DNA of 55,057 nucleotides, taken from Methylophilaceae bacterium (lineage in GTDB: Bacteria; Pseudomonadota; Gammaproteobacteria; Burkholderiales; Methylophilaceae). Below, piece by piece: positions 1 through 9,183 of this stretch. The stretch lies in contig JANZZG010000044.1 of the NCBI GenBank assembly GCA_026419515.1, forward strand, positions 1 to 55,057, written 5' to 3'. Numbering within the stretch: the stretch's first letter is position 1; the number at the start of each line of letters is the position of its first letter. Under the pieces are notes generated by a model. The model ran no database searches, was not told the origin of the DNA, and saw only the letters and a program-made list of their open reading frames with translations. The translations under genes and the position numbers were made by a program.

Positions 1-2
1 TC

Positions 3-98
3 GACGGACGGCTGGCCATCTTCCATGGCCCGCGTTGTCTGGCGCGCTGCGATGCGGATGGGCAGTTGCTGGACGCAGGGGTTAAGGTCGCCGCGTAG
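3..98 (+). pseudogene. C-terminal fragment of a transposase (integrase-core type), enters from outside the window
   Basis: Frame 3 is open from the first bases to a TAG at 96-98 and reads DGRLAIFHGPRCLARCDADG followed by about 11 residues. This resembles the tail of integrase-core transposases, which often carry a short segment of the type GxxxxFHGPR.LA.YD. The rest of the gene, if any, lies upstream of the window. The identification rests on memory of the motif, and a chance open frame of 31 codons is possible. It is followed directly by other transposase debris, which supports a decayed insertion-sequence region. Confidence 0.4.
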
Positions 99-207
99 GT
101 CCGCCGCAGCGCCCGCCGTGGAAGGGGAAGCCGCTCCGGGCCAAGCCCTTCGCACCTCTCCCTCCCACGGCAAGCGGGCAGTTTATGTGCTACAGCTCCG
201 GACAAAT

Positions 208-639
208 CTATTTGTTGCTAACAACCCCAGCAGCTTCCAGCTGCGCCAATACCGCCTCAAACAGCTTCTTGGCTATCCCAGCCTGCACCAGCCGCTTGCG
301 GAAACGCACCAGCACGGTCTCGTCAGGAATGGCATCGGCCAAAGACAACCCGAGAAAGCGCCGAAAGGACAGACGGTCCTTGCACTGGGCTTCGCATTGC
401 GGGTCAGACAGGTCATACCACTGCTGCAAGAGCAGCATCTTGAAGCAAACCAGCGCATCGCAGGAGGAATTGCCCGTGGCCCCATACAGCTTCGGCCAAT
501 AGGCGTCAAAAGCCGCCCAATCGACCAGGCCGGCAACCTTCACCAGAAAGTGGTCACTTGATACGTGCAGCTCCAGCGCTTCGTCACCAAAGGATTTCTG
601 CGGTTGCACACGGCCCAGCATGGTCAAGCTCCTCTTCAA
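208..639 (-). pseudogene. IS5-family transposase, N-terminal remnant
   Basis: The 143-residue product matches the N-terminal (DUF772-type) domain of IS5-family transposases: a hydrophobic helix with FKMLLLQQWYDLSDPQ, then DRLSFRRFLGLSLADAIPDE, then a helix ending in LAQLEAAGV. In full-length relatives the frame continues after this point into the DDE catalytic domain of about 200 further residues. Here a stop follows GVVSNK and no catalytic domain is found downstream (positions 1-207 on this strand). It is therefore a truncated, presumably inactive copy. No clear terminal inverted repeats were seen around it. Confidence 0.8.
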
Positions 640-831
640 TTCTCCCGTGTGCTCATTCTATCAAACCAATACTAATGTCATTGGTTGAGCAGAGGTTTCA
701 AGAGAATAAGCCATTCAAGTTGTGTTGAAATATCACGATATACTTGAACAAGCCCACATAGTTGTATGATTTTGGGTGACAAGCTCAATACTTTTGGCTA
801 TGATGACTTCGGGTGTTTACGGAGGTTCGGA

Positions 832-1860
832 ATGGGGCGTTTTCTCTTATGTGTGACTCTGGCAATTTCTCTATTGCCTTTGCCTGTCCTCGCTGAATAT
901 CCTAAAAAGCACACGGCTTTCCAGAAGCATCAAAAGCAGTCGGTGCAGAAAAAAGCACTTCGTCAAGCCAAAGCGTATCGTAAGGCAAGCCCCAAGCACA
1001 TTATCAGCACGATTCGCTCTGACCGAGCATACCGTAGCCGTGCTGGAGAGCCTCGTCATGCACATGGAAGCGAATCTGTATTTTCCACGCAAAGTGGCGA
1101 ATTGCAGTTGGGATCGACCAAGGCGTTGATTGTCAACCAGAATACGGGTGAAGTCTTGTATGCCAAAAGCATCTATGTCCCTACGCCAATTGCCTCTTTG
1201 ACCAAGTTGATGATGGCCATGGTGTTACTAGACCAACATCTGCCCATGGATGAGATGATTACGATTAGCGAAAGCGATGTCGATACACTCAAAGGAACAA
1301 GTTCTCGTTTGCGTGTCGGTACGCAACTATCGCGCCACGATTTGTTGCAGCTTGCTCTAATGTCTTCAGAAAACCGTGCTGCTTCGGCTCTGGCTCGTAC
1401 CACGCCGCAGGGTATGGCAGCTTTTGTTGCTGCCATGAATGCCAAGGCCGCAGCGCTCGGCATGAAGCAAACACGTTTTGCCGATCCTACGGGCTTGAAC
1501 AGTGAGAACGTTTCGACCGCCGAGGATTTGGTCAAGTTGGTCAAGGCAGCTTATGAATATCCGGAAATCCGTGCCATCACGACGACGCCCAAGTATGAGG
1601 TTGCGATAAATGGGTTCCCGCGTCCCATGGAATATCGCAACACCAACATACTGGTACGCAATGGAGAGTGGGATATTGGTTTGTCCAAAACCGGTTTCAT
1701 TAATGAAGCGGGTCGTTGTTTGGTCATGCAGGCGCAAATTGCCGGGCAGCCACTGATCATCGTCTTGCTGGATTCTTGGGGAAAGAACACGCGCATTGGG
1801 GATGCGCAGCGCATCCGGAAGTGGGTTGAGAGTAGTAGTGGGGCGCGTAAATTGGGTTGA
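832..1860 (+). CDS. pbpG: D-alanyl-D-alanine endopeptidase (PBP7/8 family)
   Basis: Periplasmic penicillin-binding protein of peptidase family S11 that cuts D-Ala-DAP cross-links in murein. The chosen ATG at 832 has GGAGG six bases upstream and gives a signal peptide (MGRFLLCVTLAISLLPLPVLA); an in-frame ATG at 766 lacks this arrangement. A basic, Lys/His-rich linker (residues about 22-90) precedes the catalytic domain. All three active-site motifs are present: SLTK near residue 123, SEN in SSENRA near 180, and KTG in SKTGFINEAG near 290. At 342 residues it is slightly longer than E. coli PBP7, because of the linker. It stands alone, convergent with topA across a shared terminator. Confidence 0.9.
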   Translation: MGRFLLCVTLAISLLPLPVLAEYPKKHTAFQKHQKQSVQKKALRQAKAYRKASPKHIISTIRSDRAYRSRAGEPRHAHGSESVFSTQSGELQLGSTKALIVNQNTGEVLYAKSIYVPTPIASLTKLMMAMVLLDQHLPMDEMITISESDVDTLKGTSSRLRVGTQLSRHDLLQLALMSSENRAASALARTTPQGMAAFVAAMNAKAAALGMKQTRFADPTGLNSENVSTAEDLVKLVKAAYEYPEIRAITTTPKYEVAINGFPRPMEYRNTNILVRNGEWDIGLSKTGFINEAGRCLVMQAQIAGQPLIIVLLDSWGKNTRIGDAQRIRKWVESSSGARKLG

Positions 1861-1885
1861 TGGGCCCACACCCTTGCAGCTTTAT

Positions 1886-1914
1886 GAAAAATCCAGGATT
1901 CCCCTGGCTTTTTC
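1886..1914. terminator. Bidirectional intrinsic terminator between pbpG and topA
   Basis: The stem CCAGG / CCTGG with loop ATTCC is flanked by an A-run on the left (GAAAAAT) and a T-run on the right (CTTTTTC). Read on either strand it is a hairpin followed by U residues, as expected between the convergent genes ending at 1860 (+) and 1928 (-). The stem is short, so strength is uncertain. Confidence 0.7.
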
Positions 1915-1927
1915 GATTTCGGGGCTT

Positions 1928-4384
1928 CTACTGTGGAGGAGTTGATGTGTTTTTCCTGCTTTTCGAGGCTTTCGTAGCGAGCAATGCCATTGCTTGTTCG
2001 AAGGTGAGAGCATCGACCTTCGTATCTTTGGGAAGGGAAACGATGAGCTTCCCGTACCGAATATAGGGCCCGTAGCGTCCGGAAAAAATGGCGATACGAC
2101 CACCGTTGGGATGTTCACCCAATTCTCGTAGTGGTGCTTTTTTGCTTGATGCTTGCGCCAACAGTTCGAGCGCACGGGAAAGGCTGATGTCAAAGATATT
2201 GTCGGATTTCGGGATTGATTTATAGGTGCCGTTATGGCTGAGATAAGGACCGAATCGCCCGATATTCGCAATGATTTTTTTGCCAGTGTCGGGATGTGCG
2301 CCGATTTCACGCGGCAGGGCGAGTAATTGAAGTGCAATCTCGCGAGTGACGCCGGCCTGGAAGATCGCGGGTGGGATACTGATACGTTTGGGCTTTTTCT
2401 GGGAAGGGTCATTGTGGCCTATTTGCAGATAAGGACCATAAGGGCCGTGCAGCAATAGAATATCTTGACCGCTTTTGGGGTCTTGTCCCAGACTGACGGG
2501 TTCTTTCCCAGACTGACTGTCGTCAATGTTACGGGTGTAGTCGCACTCCGGATATGCAGTACAGCCAATGAAACTGCCTCGTTTGCCCAGCTTTTTGGAG
2601 AGCGGCTTGCCACATAGGGGGCATGGTTCGCTCAAAATCTCACTGCCAGGCCGTTCCACCGTGCTTTTGATAGCGAGTTGATGACTGAAGTCCCGCCAAA
2701 ATTCCCGTAGCACGGGAATCCATTCACGCTTGCCTATTGCAATTTCATCGAGTGCGTTTTCCAGATTGGCAGTAAAGCCATAATCAACGTATTGACCGAA
2801 GTGTTCGGTGAGGAACTTATTGACGATGCGGCCCACGTCGGTGGGCTTGAAGCGCTTGTTTTCGAGTATTGCGTAGCCACGTTCCTGTAGGGTTGCAATG
2901 ATGCTGGCGTAGGTAGAAGGCCGACCAATGCCGTATTCTTCCAGTGCTTTCACCAAGCTGGCTTCGGAATAGCGTGGGGGCGGTTCGGTAAAGTGCTGTT
3001 CCCCCCAAATTTTCAGTACGTCCAGTATTTCGCCTGGTTCGAGAAGAGGTAGAGCACGTTCGTTTTCTTCCTCGACATCGTCTTGCGCTTCTATGTAGAC
3101 CGCGATGAAGCCAGGAAACAATAATGTTTGGCCAGTGGCACGAAACAAATTGGCCTCCGATCCCACTGCCAGGTCGACACTGACGGCATCGAACTTGGCT
3201 GCAGTCATCTGGCAGGCCAGTGCCCGTTTCCAGATCATTTCGTAAAGACGGAATTGTTCTGGCGTGAGGTGGTTACGTAAGCTGTCCGGCGTACGTCGGA
3301 TGTCGGTGGGGCGGATGGCTTCATGGGCTTCTTGAGCGTTTTTGGTCTTGGTTTTATAGAGTATGGGCGATTTAGGAAGGTATTCGGATGAGAAATTGGC
3401 TTTGATGTAATCACGAATCTGCGAAACCGCCTCGCTTGCCAAATGAACGGAGTCAGTACGCATATAGGTGATGAGTCCTACGATCCCTTCTGCGCCAATA
3501 TTGATGCCTTCGTAGAGCTGTTGGGCAATACGCATGGTTTGTGAGGTGGTAAACCCCAGCTTGCGCACGGCTTCTTGTTGCAGTGTAGAAGTCGTGAAGG
3601 GTGCCGCTGGACTGCGGCTCTTTTGCTTTTTTTCGATGCGCAACACGGTGGCCTTGCCACCACTCGCCAACAATAGTTTGCCGACGATATCGGCCTGCTG
3701 TTGTTGGCTGGTGATGGTGAATTGTTCTACTTTGATACCATCGAGCTGGATCAATTTCGCATTGAATTCTTGCCCTTGCTTACGACTTTGTAAGTGGATG
3801 GTCCAATATTCCCGAGATGCAAAAGCCTCGATTTCCTGTTCACGCTCGACGATCAGACGCAGTGCCGGGCTTTGCACACGACCTGCAGACAAGCCACGAC
3901 GGATTTTCTTCCATAGCAGTGGCGACAAGTTGAACCCCACTAAGTAATCCAATGCGCGACGCGCCTGCTGCGCATTGACCAAAGACATGGAAATGTCTCG
4001 CGGTTCTTCAAGGGCATGCTGCACTGCGTTTTGGGTGATTTCATGGAAGACCACCCGCTTGAGCAATTTGTCTTTGAGCAGTTTTTTGCTTTTCAGGATT
4101 TCGGCGATATGCCAAGAAATCGCTTCCCCTTCACGATCGGGGTCCGTGGCAAGATAAATGACATTGCTCGATTTGACGGCTTGGGTGATTGTTTCGATGT
4201 GTCTGGCATTGCGTGGGATCACCTCGTACCGCATGGCGAAGTCGTGCTCCGGATCGACTGCGCCGCTCTTGGGGATCAGGTCGCGTACATGGCCATAGGA
4301 AGCCAGCACTTCGAAATCCTTGCCCAAGTATTTCTTCAGCGTTTTGGCTTTCGAAGGCGATTCGACGATCAGCAGTTTATGCAT
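1928..4384 (-). CDS. topA: DNA topoisomerase I (type IA)
   Basis: Relaxes negatively supercoiled DNA. The protein begins with the TOPRIM signature (KLLIVESPSKAKTLKKYLG) with the acidic DPDREGEAISWH motif near residue 110. The catalytic tyrosine lies in GLITYMRTDSV (about residue 308). The C-terminal part holds one four-cysteine zinc ribbon (CPLCGKPL...GCTAYPEC) and then repeats containing G-R-F/Y-G-P-Y (GRFGPYLSHNG, GRYGPYIRYGK) and a lysine-rich tail. The 818-residue length is normal for betaproteobacterial TopA. It is convergent with pbpG and transcribed away from ttcA. Confidence 0.97.
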   Translation of the reverse strand: MHKLLIVESPSKAKTLKKYLGKDFEVLASYGHVRDLIPKSGAVDPEHDFAMRYEVIPRNARHIETITQAVKSSNVIYLATDPDREGEAISWHIAEILKSKKLLKDKLLKRVVFHEITQNAVQHALEEPRDISMSLVNAQQARRALDYLVGFNLSPLLWKKIRRGLSAGRVQSPALRLIVEREQEIEAFASREYWTIHLQSRKQGQEFNAKLIQLDGIKVEQFTITSQQQQADIVGKLLLASGGKATVLRIEKKQKSRSPAAPFTTSTLQQEAVRKLGFTTSQTMRIAQQLYEGINIGAEGIVGLITYMRTDSVHLASEAVSQIRDYIKANFSSEYLPKSPILYKTKTKNAQEAHEAIRPTDIRRTPDSLRNHLTPEQFRLYEMIWKRALACQMTAAKFDAVSVDLAVGSEANLFRATGQTLLFPGFIAVYIEAQDDVEEENERALPLLEPGEILDVLKIWGEQHFTEPPPRYSEASLVKALEEYGIGRPSTYASIIATLQERGYAILENKRFKPTDVGRIVNKFLTEHFGQYVDYGFTANLENALDEIAIGKREWIPVLREFWRDFSHQLAIKSTVERPGSEILSEPCPLCGKPLSKKLGKRGSFIGCTAYPECDYTRNIDDSQSGKEPVSLGQDPKSGQDILLLHGPYGPYLQIGHNDPSQKKPKRISIPPAIFQAGVTREIALQLLALPREIGAHPDTGKKIIANIGRFGPYLSHNGTYKSIPKSDNIFDISLSRALELLAQASSKKAPLRELGEHPNGGRIAIFSGRYGPYIRYGKLIVSLPKDTKVDALTFEQAMALLATKASKSRKNTSTPPQ

Positions 4385-4469
4385 GAAGTCCGGCGACGAT
4401 AAAACGAAGAAAGAGCGCCAGATGATAAGAGCAAATCTTACAAAAGAGCAAGGCTGGGCGAAAGTTTGT

Positions 4470-5369
4470 TCAAGCCACCTTGCGATGGAATTCGATACGG
4501 GTTCCTGTTGTGTTCCCTAGACGTAGGGCTACTTCTTGATCCAATTCGCCAAACATGGGGTCTTCTTCACTGGATGGGGACGAGAGATTGCGGAAATCGA
4601 ATAATCGCGGGTCGGCCAGATGGGAAGGAGCGACATTGGTCAGCGCACGGAATATCATGCCGGTACGTCCCGGAAATTCCCTCTCCCATTCTTGTAGCAT
4701 GGCTTTGATTTTCTGACGTTGTAGATTTTCTTGTGAACCACATAAATCGCAGGGAATGATAGGAAAGTCCATGCCCCGAGCATAAGCTGCGATATCTTTT
4801 TCAGCGCAGTAGGCCAGTGGCCGAATGACGATGAAGTCGCCTTTGTCCGTCGCAAGCTTGGGTGGCATGGCTTTGAGTTTGGCACCGAAAAACATGTTTA
4901 GAAATAGTGTCTGCACGATATCGTCACGATGGTGACCGAGCGCAATTTTATTGCAGCGCAATTCCTGCGCAGTGCGGTAGATGATGCCGCGCCGTAGGCG
5001 CGAGCACAGTGAACACATGGTTTTGCCTTCAGGTACATTCTGTTTCACGATGGAATAAGTGTCGGCTTCGACGATGCGGTAATCGACGCCCAGCTTTTCC
5101 AGATATGTCGGCAATACATCTGCGGGGAACCCCGGTTGTTTCTGGTCCAAGTTCATGGCAATCAACCGAAAATTGATCGGTGCCCGCTCTTGGAGAGCGA
5201 GCAGCATCATGAGTAGGGTATGCGAATCCTTGCCCCCACTCATGCAGACGAGTATGGTGTCGCCTTCCTCGATCATGTTGTAATCGCCGATGGCTTTCCC
5301 AACCTGATTCAAGAGTTTTTTACGCAAACGCAAAAAGGCATTGGAGGCGTGTTCAGGGTAATGTTGCAT
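4470..5369 (-). CDS. ttcA: tRNA 2-thiocytidine(32) synthetase TtcA
   Basis: Iron-sulfur, ATP-dependent enzyme that thiolates C32 in several tRNAs. The PP-loop motif SGGKDS is near residue 45, followed by the family cysteine pairs CSLC (about 120) and CDLC (about 212) that hold the cluster. Length is 299 residues against about 310 in E. coli. It lies six bases downstream of the pteridine reductase gene on the same strand and probably shares its transcript. Confidence 0.95.
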   Translation of the reverse strand: MQHYPEHASNAFLRLRKKLLNQVGKAIGDYNMIEEGDTILVCMSGGKDSHTLLMMLLALQERAPINFRLIAMNLDQKQPGFPADVLPTYLEKLGVDYRIVEADTYSIVKQNVPEGKTMCSLCSRLRRGIIYRTAQELRCNKIALGHHRDDIVQTLFLNMFFGAKLKAMPPKLATDKGDFIVIRPLAYCAEKDIAAYARGMDFPIIPCDLCGSQENLQRQKIKAMLQEWEREFPGRTGMIFRALTNVAPSHLADPRLFDFRNLSSPSSEEDPMFGELDQEVALRLGNTTGTRIEFHRKVA

Positions 5370-5375
5370 GGGTCA

Positions 5376-6140
5376 TTACAGATTTAATGAGCGCCCCCCA
5401 TCAACGGCAATGACTTGGCCCGTGATGAAAGGCGCATCTTGAATCAAAAAACGTACTGCTTTGGCGACGTCCTCTGGTTCACCGAGGCGTTTGAGCAAAG
5501 TCTGTGCGATGACACGCTGACGATACACCTCGTCGAACTGCGGGTTGTCTTCCGGCCATAATACGGGACCTGGCGCTACGGCATTGACGCGCACCTCGGG
5601 GGCCAGTTCATGGGCGAGTGAGCGCGTTAATGCAGTCAGTCCCGCTTTGGCCACGTTGTATACGACATAGCCTTTTTTGGGGCGTTCTACGTGCATGTCT
5701 GTGATGTTGATGATACAACCTTTCTGTTTGCGCAATTCCGTGGCGGCTGCTTGCGATAGAAACAGTGGCGCTTTGAGGTTGGATCCGACCAGATCATTCC
5801 ATTCTGCCTCACCGATCGTTCCGATTTCTGTGGGATAGTAACTCGAGGCATTGTTAATCAACACATCCAGCCGACCATATTGACGAATGGTCTCTTGTAC
5901 CAAGCTAGATAGCTTGGCGAGATTGTGCAAGTCCCCTTGGATGATGGCGACGGATTGTGGACGTTGGGCATTGAGTTCGGCCTGCAGGGCGTGGGCCTCC
6001 TGCACCGAGCTGCGATAATGGACCATCAGCCTGGCTCCGTTTTGGTGCAGGAGGCGACTGATTGCCGCGCCCACGCGACGCGCGCCACCCGTGATGAGGA
6101 CGACTTTGTCTTGAAGAGTATGACTCAATGCTACGCTCAC
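5376..6140 (-). CDS. Pteridine reductase (SDR family)
   Basis: Short-chain dehydrogenase of the pteridine/dihydrofolate reductase branch. It has the modified nucleotide-binding motif TGGARRVG (the Arg replacing the usual Gly is typical for NADPH-dependent pteridine reductases), the NNASSYYP segment, the catalytic YNVAK pair near residue 160 and the APGPVLWPE loop. It probably reduces dihydro-pterins or dihydrofolate, like FolM; substrate is inferred from family resemblance. Divergent from midA with only 29 bases between the starts, and followed by ttcA. Confidence 0.85.
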   Translation of the reverse strand: MSVALSHTLQDKVVLITGGARRVGAAISRLLHQNGARLMVHYRSSVQEAHALQAELNAQRPQSVAIIQGDLHNLAKLSSLVQETIRQYGRLDVLINNASSYYPTEIGTIGEAEWNDLVGSNLKAPLFLSQAAATELRKQKGCIINITDMHVERPKKGYVVYNVAKAGLTALTRSLAHELAPEVRVNAVAPGPVLWPEDNPQFDEVYRQRVIAQTLLKRLGEPEDVAKAVRFLIQDAPFITGQVIAVDGGRSLNL

Positions 6141-6169
6141 GCTAAAAAAGTGCTAATGTAGCACAACCT

Positions 6170-7321
6170 ATGCGTTTTCTTCCTCTTCCTTCCTCTGAAG
6201 CGCTTGACCGGAGTGCACGTCTGACCCGCTTGATTCGCACGGAGATTGAATCGGCGGGTGGATGGATCGGTTTCGATCGGTACATGTCACTTGCTTTATA
6301 TACCCCGGGATTGGGCTACTACAGCGCGGAAACCGACAAGTTTGGAAGCATGGGTGATTTTGTCACAGCGCCTGAAATTTCCCCTTTGTTTGGACGATGC
6401 CTGGCCAAGCAAATCGCCCAAGTGTTGTCTGAGATAGGCGGAGACATACTGGAATTGGGGGCTGGTCGCGGTAGATTGGCTGTTGACTTGTTGATCGAGC
6501 TGGAGCAACGGGGATGCGCCCCAGAACGATATTTCATTCTGGAAATCAGTTCTTTTCTGCAAAATGAGCAGAAAAAACTCATAGAATCCAATCTGAGTAA
6601 AGCTACTGCGCAGAAAGTGGTTTGGCTGGATGCATTACCTGAACATTTTTCTGGAGTCGTATTGGGGAATGAACTGTTGGATGCTTTGCCGGTGCACATT
6701 GTGGCTGTAAAACCCGATGGCCTCTATGTTCGGGGGGTAGCGTGGGAAAACGAGGCTTTTGCATGGAAAGATCAACGCTTGGAAAAAGGGGAGGTTTTCG
6801 AAGCTGCCAGCCGACTTGGGTTATCGGCCGGTTACGTGAGTGAGATCGGACTGGCCTCACAGGCACTCATGGCGCGTATGGCGGAAATGCTGGAAGAGGG
6901 TGTGATTTTGATGCTGGATTATGGTTTCCCTCAACGTGAATACTATCATCCGCAACGGGTGGAAGGTACGTTGATGTGTCACTATCGCCATTATGCCCAC
7001 GGGAATCCTTTGTTGTATCCAGGATTGCAGGATATTACCGCCCATGTTGATTTCAGCGCGGTGGCGGCAGCCGCTTGTGCGCATGGCGCAGCATTGATGG
7101 GGTTTACCACACAGGCGCAATTTTTGATCAATTGCGGCATGATAGATCTACTTTCAGAGACGTCTCCTTCGGATGACACTTATTTGCCGCAGGTCGCTCA
7201 GGTTCAGAAATTGCTCTCACCTTCTGAAATGGGTGAGTTATTCAAGGTGCTTGCGGTAGGTAAAGGAATCTGTATTCCGCTGATTGGTTTTAGCCAAGGG
7301 GACAGGTGCCATGTTCTCTAG
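6170..7321 (+). CDS. MidA/NDUFAF7-family SAM-dependent methyltransferase
   Basis: The 383-residue protein has the features of the MidA family (COG1565): an N-terminal GGWIGFDRYMSLALYTPGLGYY, the conserved FVTAPEISPLFGRCLA, and a SAM-binding loop ILELGAGRGRLAVDLL near residue 95, plus LGNELLDALPVH. The human relative NDUFAF7 methylates an arginine in complex I; the bacterial substrate is not established, though a protein arginine is plausible. The gene ends at TAG 7319-7321, exactly where a copy of a dispersed repeat begins. In many betaproteobacteria it is adjacent to a pteridine reductase gene, as here. Confidence 0.85.
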   Translation: MRFLPLPSSEALDRSARLTRLIRTEIESAGGWIGFDRYMSLALYTPGLGYYSAETDKFGSMGDFVTAPEISPLFGRCLAKQIAQVLSEIGGDILELGAGRGRLAVDLLIELEQRGCAPERYFILEISSFLQNEQKKLIESNLSKATAQKVVWLDALPEHFSGVVLGNELLDALPVHIVAVKPDGLYVRGVAWENEAFAWKDQRLEKGEVFEAASRLGLSAGYVSEIGLASQALMARMAEMLEEGVILMLDYGFPQREYYHPQRVEGTLMCHYRHYAHGNPLLYPGLQDITAHVDFSAVAAAACAHGAALMGFTTQAQFLINCGMIDLLSETSPSDDTYLPQVAQVQKLLSPSEMGELFKVLAVGKGICIPLIGFSQGDRCHVL

Positions 7322-7466
7322 CAAAACTCTGAAAACCCGTTGCGAGCGGCTTGGGGGCTACGCGCATAAAGCGCAGCGACCAAGACGCGACAAGGCGTTA
7401 GGCGAAGAAGTGCGCACCGCGCAACGCCACTATCCGAATACGTAGTCGATGATGCAGGGGTTTCCT
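7322..7466 (+). repeat. MITE-like dispersed repeat, copy 1 (degenerate)
   Basis: Non-coding element of about 145 bases. Its left end (AAAACTCTGAAAACCCGTTG) and right end (a TACGTAG segment leading to CAGGGGTTTCCT) match the ends of the copies at 12057-12273 (inverted) and 23786-23929. The ends are imperfect inverted repeats of the type GAAACC.CTGAA. The interior (an ACCAAGACGCGACAAGGCG segment and GCGCAACGCC) is only loosely shared. It starts directly after the TAG stop of midA within CTAG. This copy is more decayed than the others at its right end. Confidence 0.65.
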
Positions 7467-7663
7467 CGCATGTGGGGGGCATCCCCATGCCAGCGCGAAG
7501 CGATTTTGCGTGACGTTGAGGCCGTATGTGCCGTTGCGCAACATGAGCGCACAGGTTCAAAGCGTGGTGGGTTTTGGGGTGTAGCGTACATGGCAGAAAA
7601 CGAGCGGGGTAGGTCGGGCAGGTATAATCGAGCCATGAGCCACAATGGATAAAGGATAGGCCT
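7467..7663. promoter_or_regulatory. Intergenic region with a -10 element upstream of the EVE-domain gene
   Basis: Together with repeat copy 1 this fills the 342-base gap between midA and the EVE gene. A perfect TATAAT is at 7623-7628, followed by AAAGGATAGG just before the ATG at 7664; no convincing -35 was found at the right distance. No gene with plausible composition was recognised in the remainder. Confidence 0.5.
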
Positions 7664-8122
7664 ATGCGTTACTGGCTGATGAAGTCCGAGCCTTCGGAAT
7701 TCTCTATCGACGATCTCGCTGCTGCTCCAAACCAGACGGTGGATTGGTATGGTGTGCGCAATTACCAGGCACGCAATTTCATGCGTGACCAGATGAGAGT
7801 GGGGGATGGGGTATTGTTCTACCACTCCAGTTGTGCCGAACCAGGCATTGTAGGTATCGCCGAGGTGTGTAGGGAGGCTTATCCCGATCGTACCCAGTTT
7901 ATTCCTGGGCATAAGTATTTCGATCCCAAGGCTACACCAGAGAACCCGCGCTGGTTCAACGTGGACGTAAGACTCGTGCGCAAGACACGGCTGCTGAGTC
8001 TGAAGGAGTTGCGTGCAACGCCGGAATTGGCCAATTTGCGTGTCTTACAACGTGGCAATCGGTTGTCGATCACGCCGGTCGATCCGCGCGAATGGAATTG
8101 CATCATCAACCTATTGGGTTGA
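7664..8122 (+). CDS. EVE-domain protein
   Basis: A stand-alone EVE domain of the PUA/YTH-like fold, 152 residues. It shows the family start MRYWLMKSEPSEFSIDDL, the WYGVRNYQARNFMR helix, GDGVLFYHS, and PRWFNVDVRLV. EVE domains bind modified bases in nucleic acid; the cellular role of this single-domain form is not established. It has its own promoter region upstream and is convergent with the LysR gene. Confidence 0.9.
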   Translation: MRYWLMKSEPSEFSIDDLAAAPNQTVDWYGVRNYQARNFMRDQMRVGDGVLFYHSSCAEPGIVGIAEVCREAYPDRTQFIPGHKYFDPKATPENPRWFNVDVRLVRKTRLLSLKELRATPELANLRVLQRGNRLSITPVDPREWNCIINLLG

Positions 8123-8167
8123 TCGAGGTCCCGTTGTCCCGTGCATTGTCAGCGGTTGCTGGGGGCT

Positions 8168-9061
8168 TCAGTGTGCCAATAATTTCATTCCTTCATCCAG
8201 CAGATAGTCCACGAAACGCTGTCCAATAAGGGAAAGAGGACGATCTGCCAAGGAAACGATTTTCCAAGTGGAATGGATAGGTAATCCCTCACAGTCCACT
8301 TCTACCACACCTGCAGCCTCGCGCAAGGCATGGCGGGAGATGATGGAAATGCCCAGCCCCCCTGCTACTGCTTGTTTGATCGCTTCATTGCTGCCTATTT
8401 CCATCCTGACGGACAATTTCATGCGTGCATTTGCAAAGAATTCGTCTATCGCCATTCGTGTTCCTGAGCCTGCTTCTCTGAGCAACATCCGTTCGCTTCC
8501 CAGTTCATTTAGCCGAACTCGTTTCTTGTGTGTAAAAGTATGCGATTCAGGAACGATCAAGACCAGCGGGTTGTCCACGAATGGACGTACGTTAAGTGCC
8601 ATTTCTTCAGGCGGGCGTGACATGAACGTCAGATCGTCCAGTCCCTCTTTCAAGCGCTCCACGATACGCTGGCGGTTGGCAACCTCAATGCTTACATCCA
8701 CGCCAGGATAGCTTTTGCAAAACGGCCCCAGTAGTCGTGGAATGAGATATTGGGCAGTGCTGACGACGCCCAGCCGCAATCGGCCCTTGCGTAACCCCTT
8801 GAGATCATCGATTCTCGCCTCGAAGTCACTCCAGGCATGCGACATGAGCAGACAGGCCTGATAAAGTGCTTCTCCCGCCGCCGTCAACCGATGATTACGG
8901 CCGCCTCTTTCAAAAAGAGGGAGTCCGACTTGTTCCGCCAGCTGCTTGAGCTGAATCGAAACGGTTGGTTGTGTGCAATGCAGCTCGCGCGCCGCAGTGG
9001 TGACTCCCCCATTTCTCACGACAGCCTCAAAAATTTCCAATTGTCGCAGTGTGACGTGCAT
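8168..9061 (-). CDS. LysR-family regulator, CbbR-like
   Basis: 297 residues from the ATG at 9061, which has GAGGAA upstream; longer in-frame starts add an unlikely sequence. N-terminal winged helix-turn-helix: LRQLEIFEAVVRNGGVTTAARELHCTQPTVSIQLKQL. The effector domain reads GVVSTAQYLIPRLLGPFCKSYPGV and NRQRIVERLKEGLDDL, which is close to CbbR, the activator of Calvin-cycle genes and in some bacteria of CO2-concentrating genes. It is divergent from an SbtA-type transporter and is therefore the likely regulator of that operon. Ligand unknown; related LysR proteins sense NADPH, RuBP or 2-phosphoglycolate. Confidence 0.85.
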   Translation of the reverse strand: MHVTLRQLEIFEAVVRNGGVTTAARELHCTQPTVSIQLKQLAEQVGLPLFERGGRNHRLTAAGEALYQACLLMSHAWSDFEARIDDLKGLRKGRLRLGVVSTAQYLIPRLLGPFCKSYPGVDVSIEVANRQRIVERLKEGLDDLTFMSRPPEEMALNVRPFVDNPLVLIVPESHTFTHKKRVRLNELGSERMLLREAGSGTRMAIDEFFANARMKLSVRMEIGSNEAIKQAVAGGLGISIISRHALREAAGVVEVDCEGLPIHSTWKIVSLADRPLSLIGQRFVDYLLDEGMKLLAH

Positions 9062-9183
9062 GATCAATTCCTCGCTGTTGCATATCATAGAAATAGATCT
9101 ATCATAAAAATATAAACTATTTATTTGTATAAATTCAAAAATTATAGGATCATTCCGGCGCCACAAATTCCGTGTGTTACTGA
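9062..9183. promoter_or_regulatory. AT-rich divergent control region between the LysR gene and sbtA
   Basis: A strongly AT-rich stretch unlike the flanking genes. It contains the palindrome ATAGATCTAT at 9093-9102 within the larger repeat TATCATAG...TCTATCATA, which fits the T-N11-A pattern of LysR operators. A weak plus-strand promoter can be drawn as TTGCAT (9078-9083), 16 bases, TATCAT (9100-9105), overlapping that palindrome. Autoregulation plus control of sbtA is the natural inference. Confidence 0.5.

Noticed and set aside
7467-7663. 6S RNA gene upstream of the EVE gene
   Set aside because: EVE-type genes are sometimes near ssrS, but no long paired rod with a central bubble could be drawn here.
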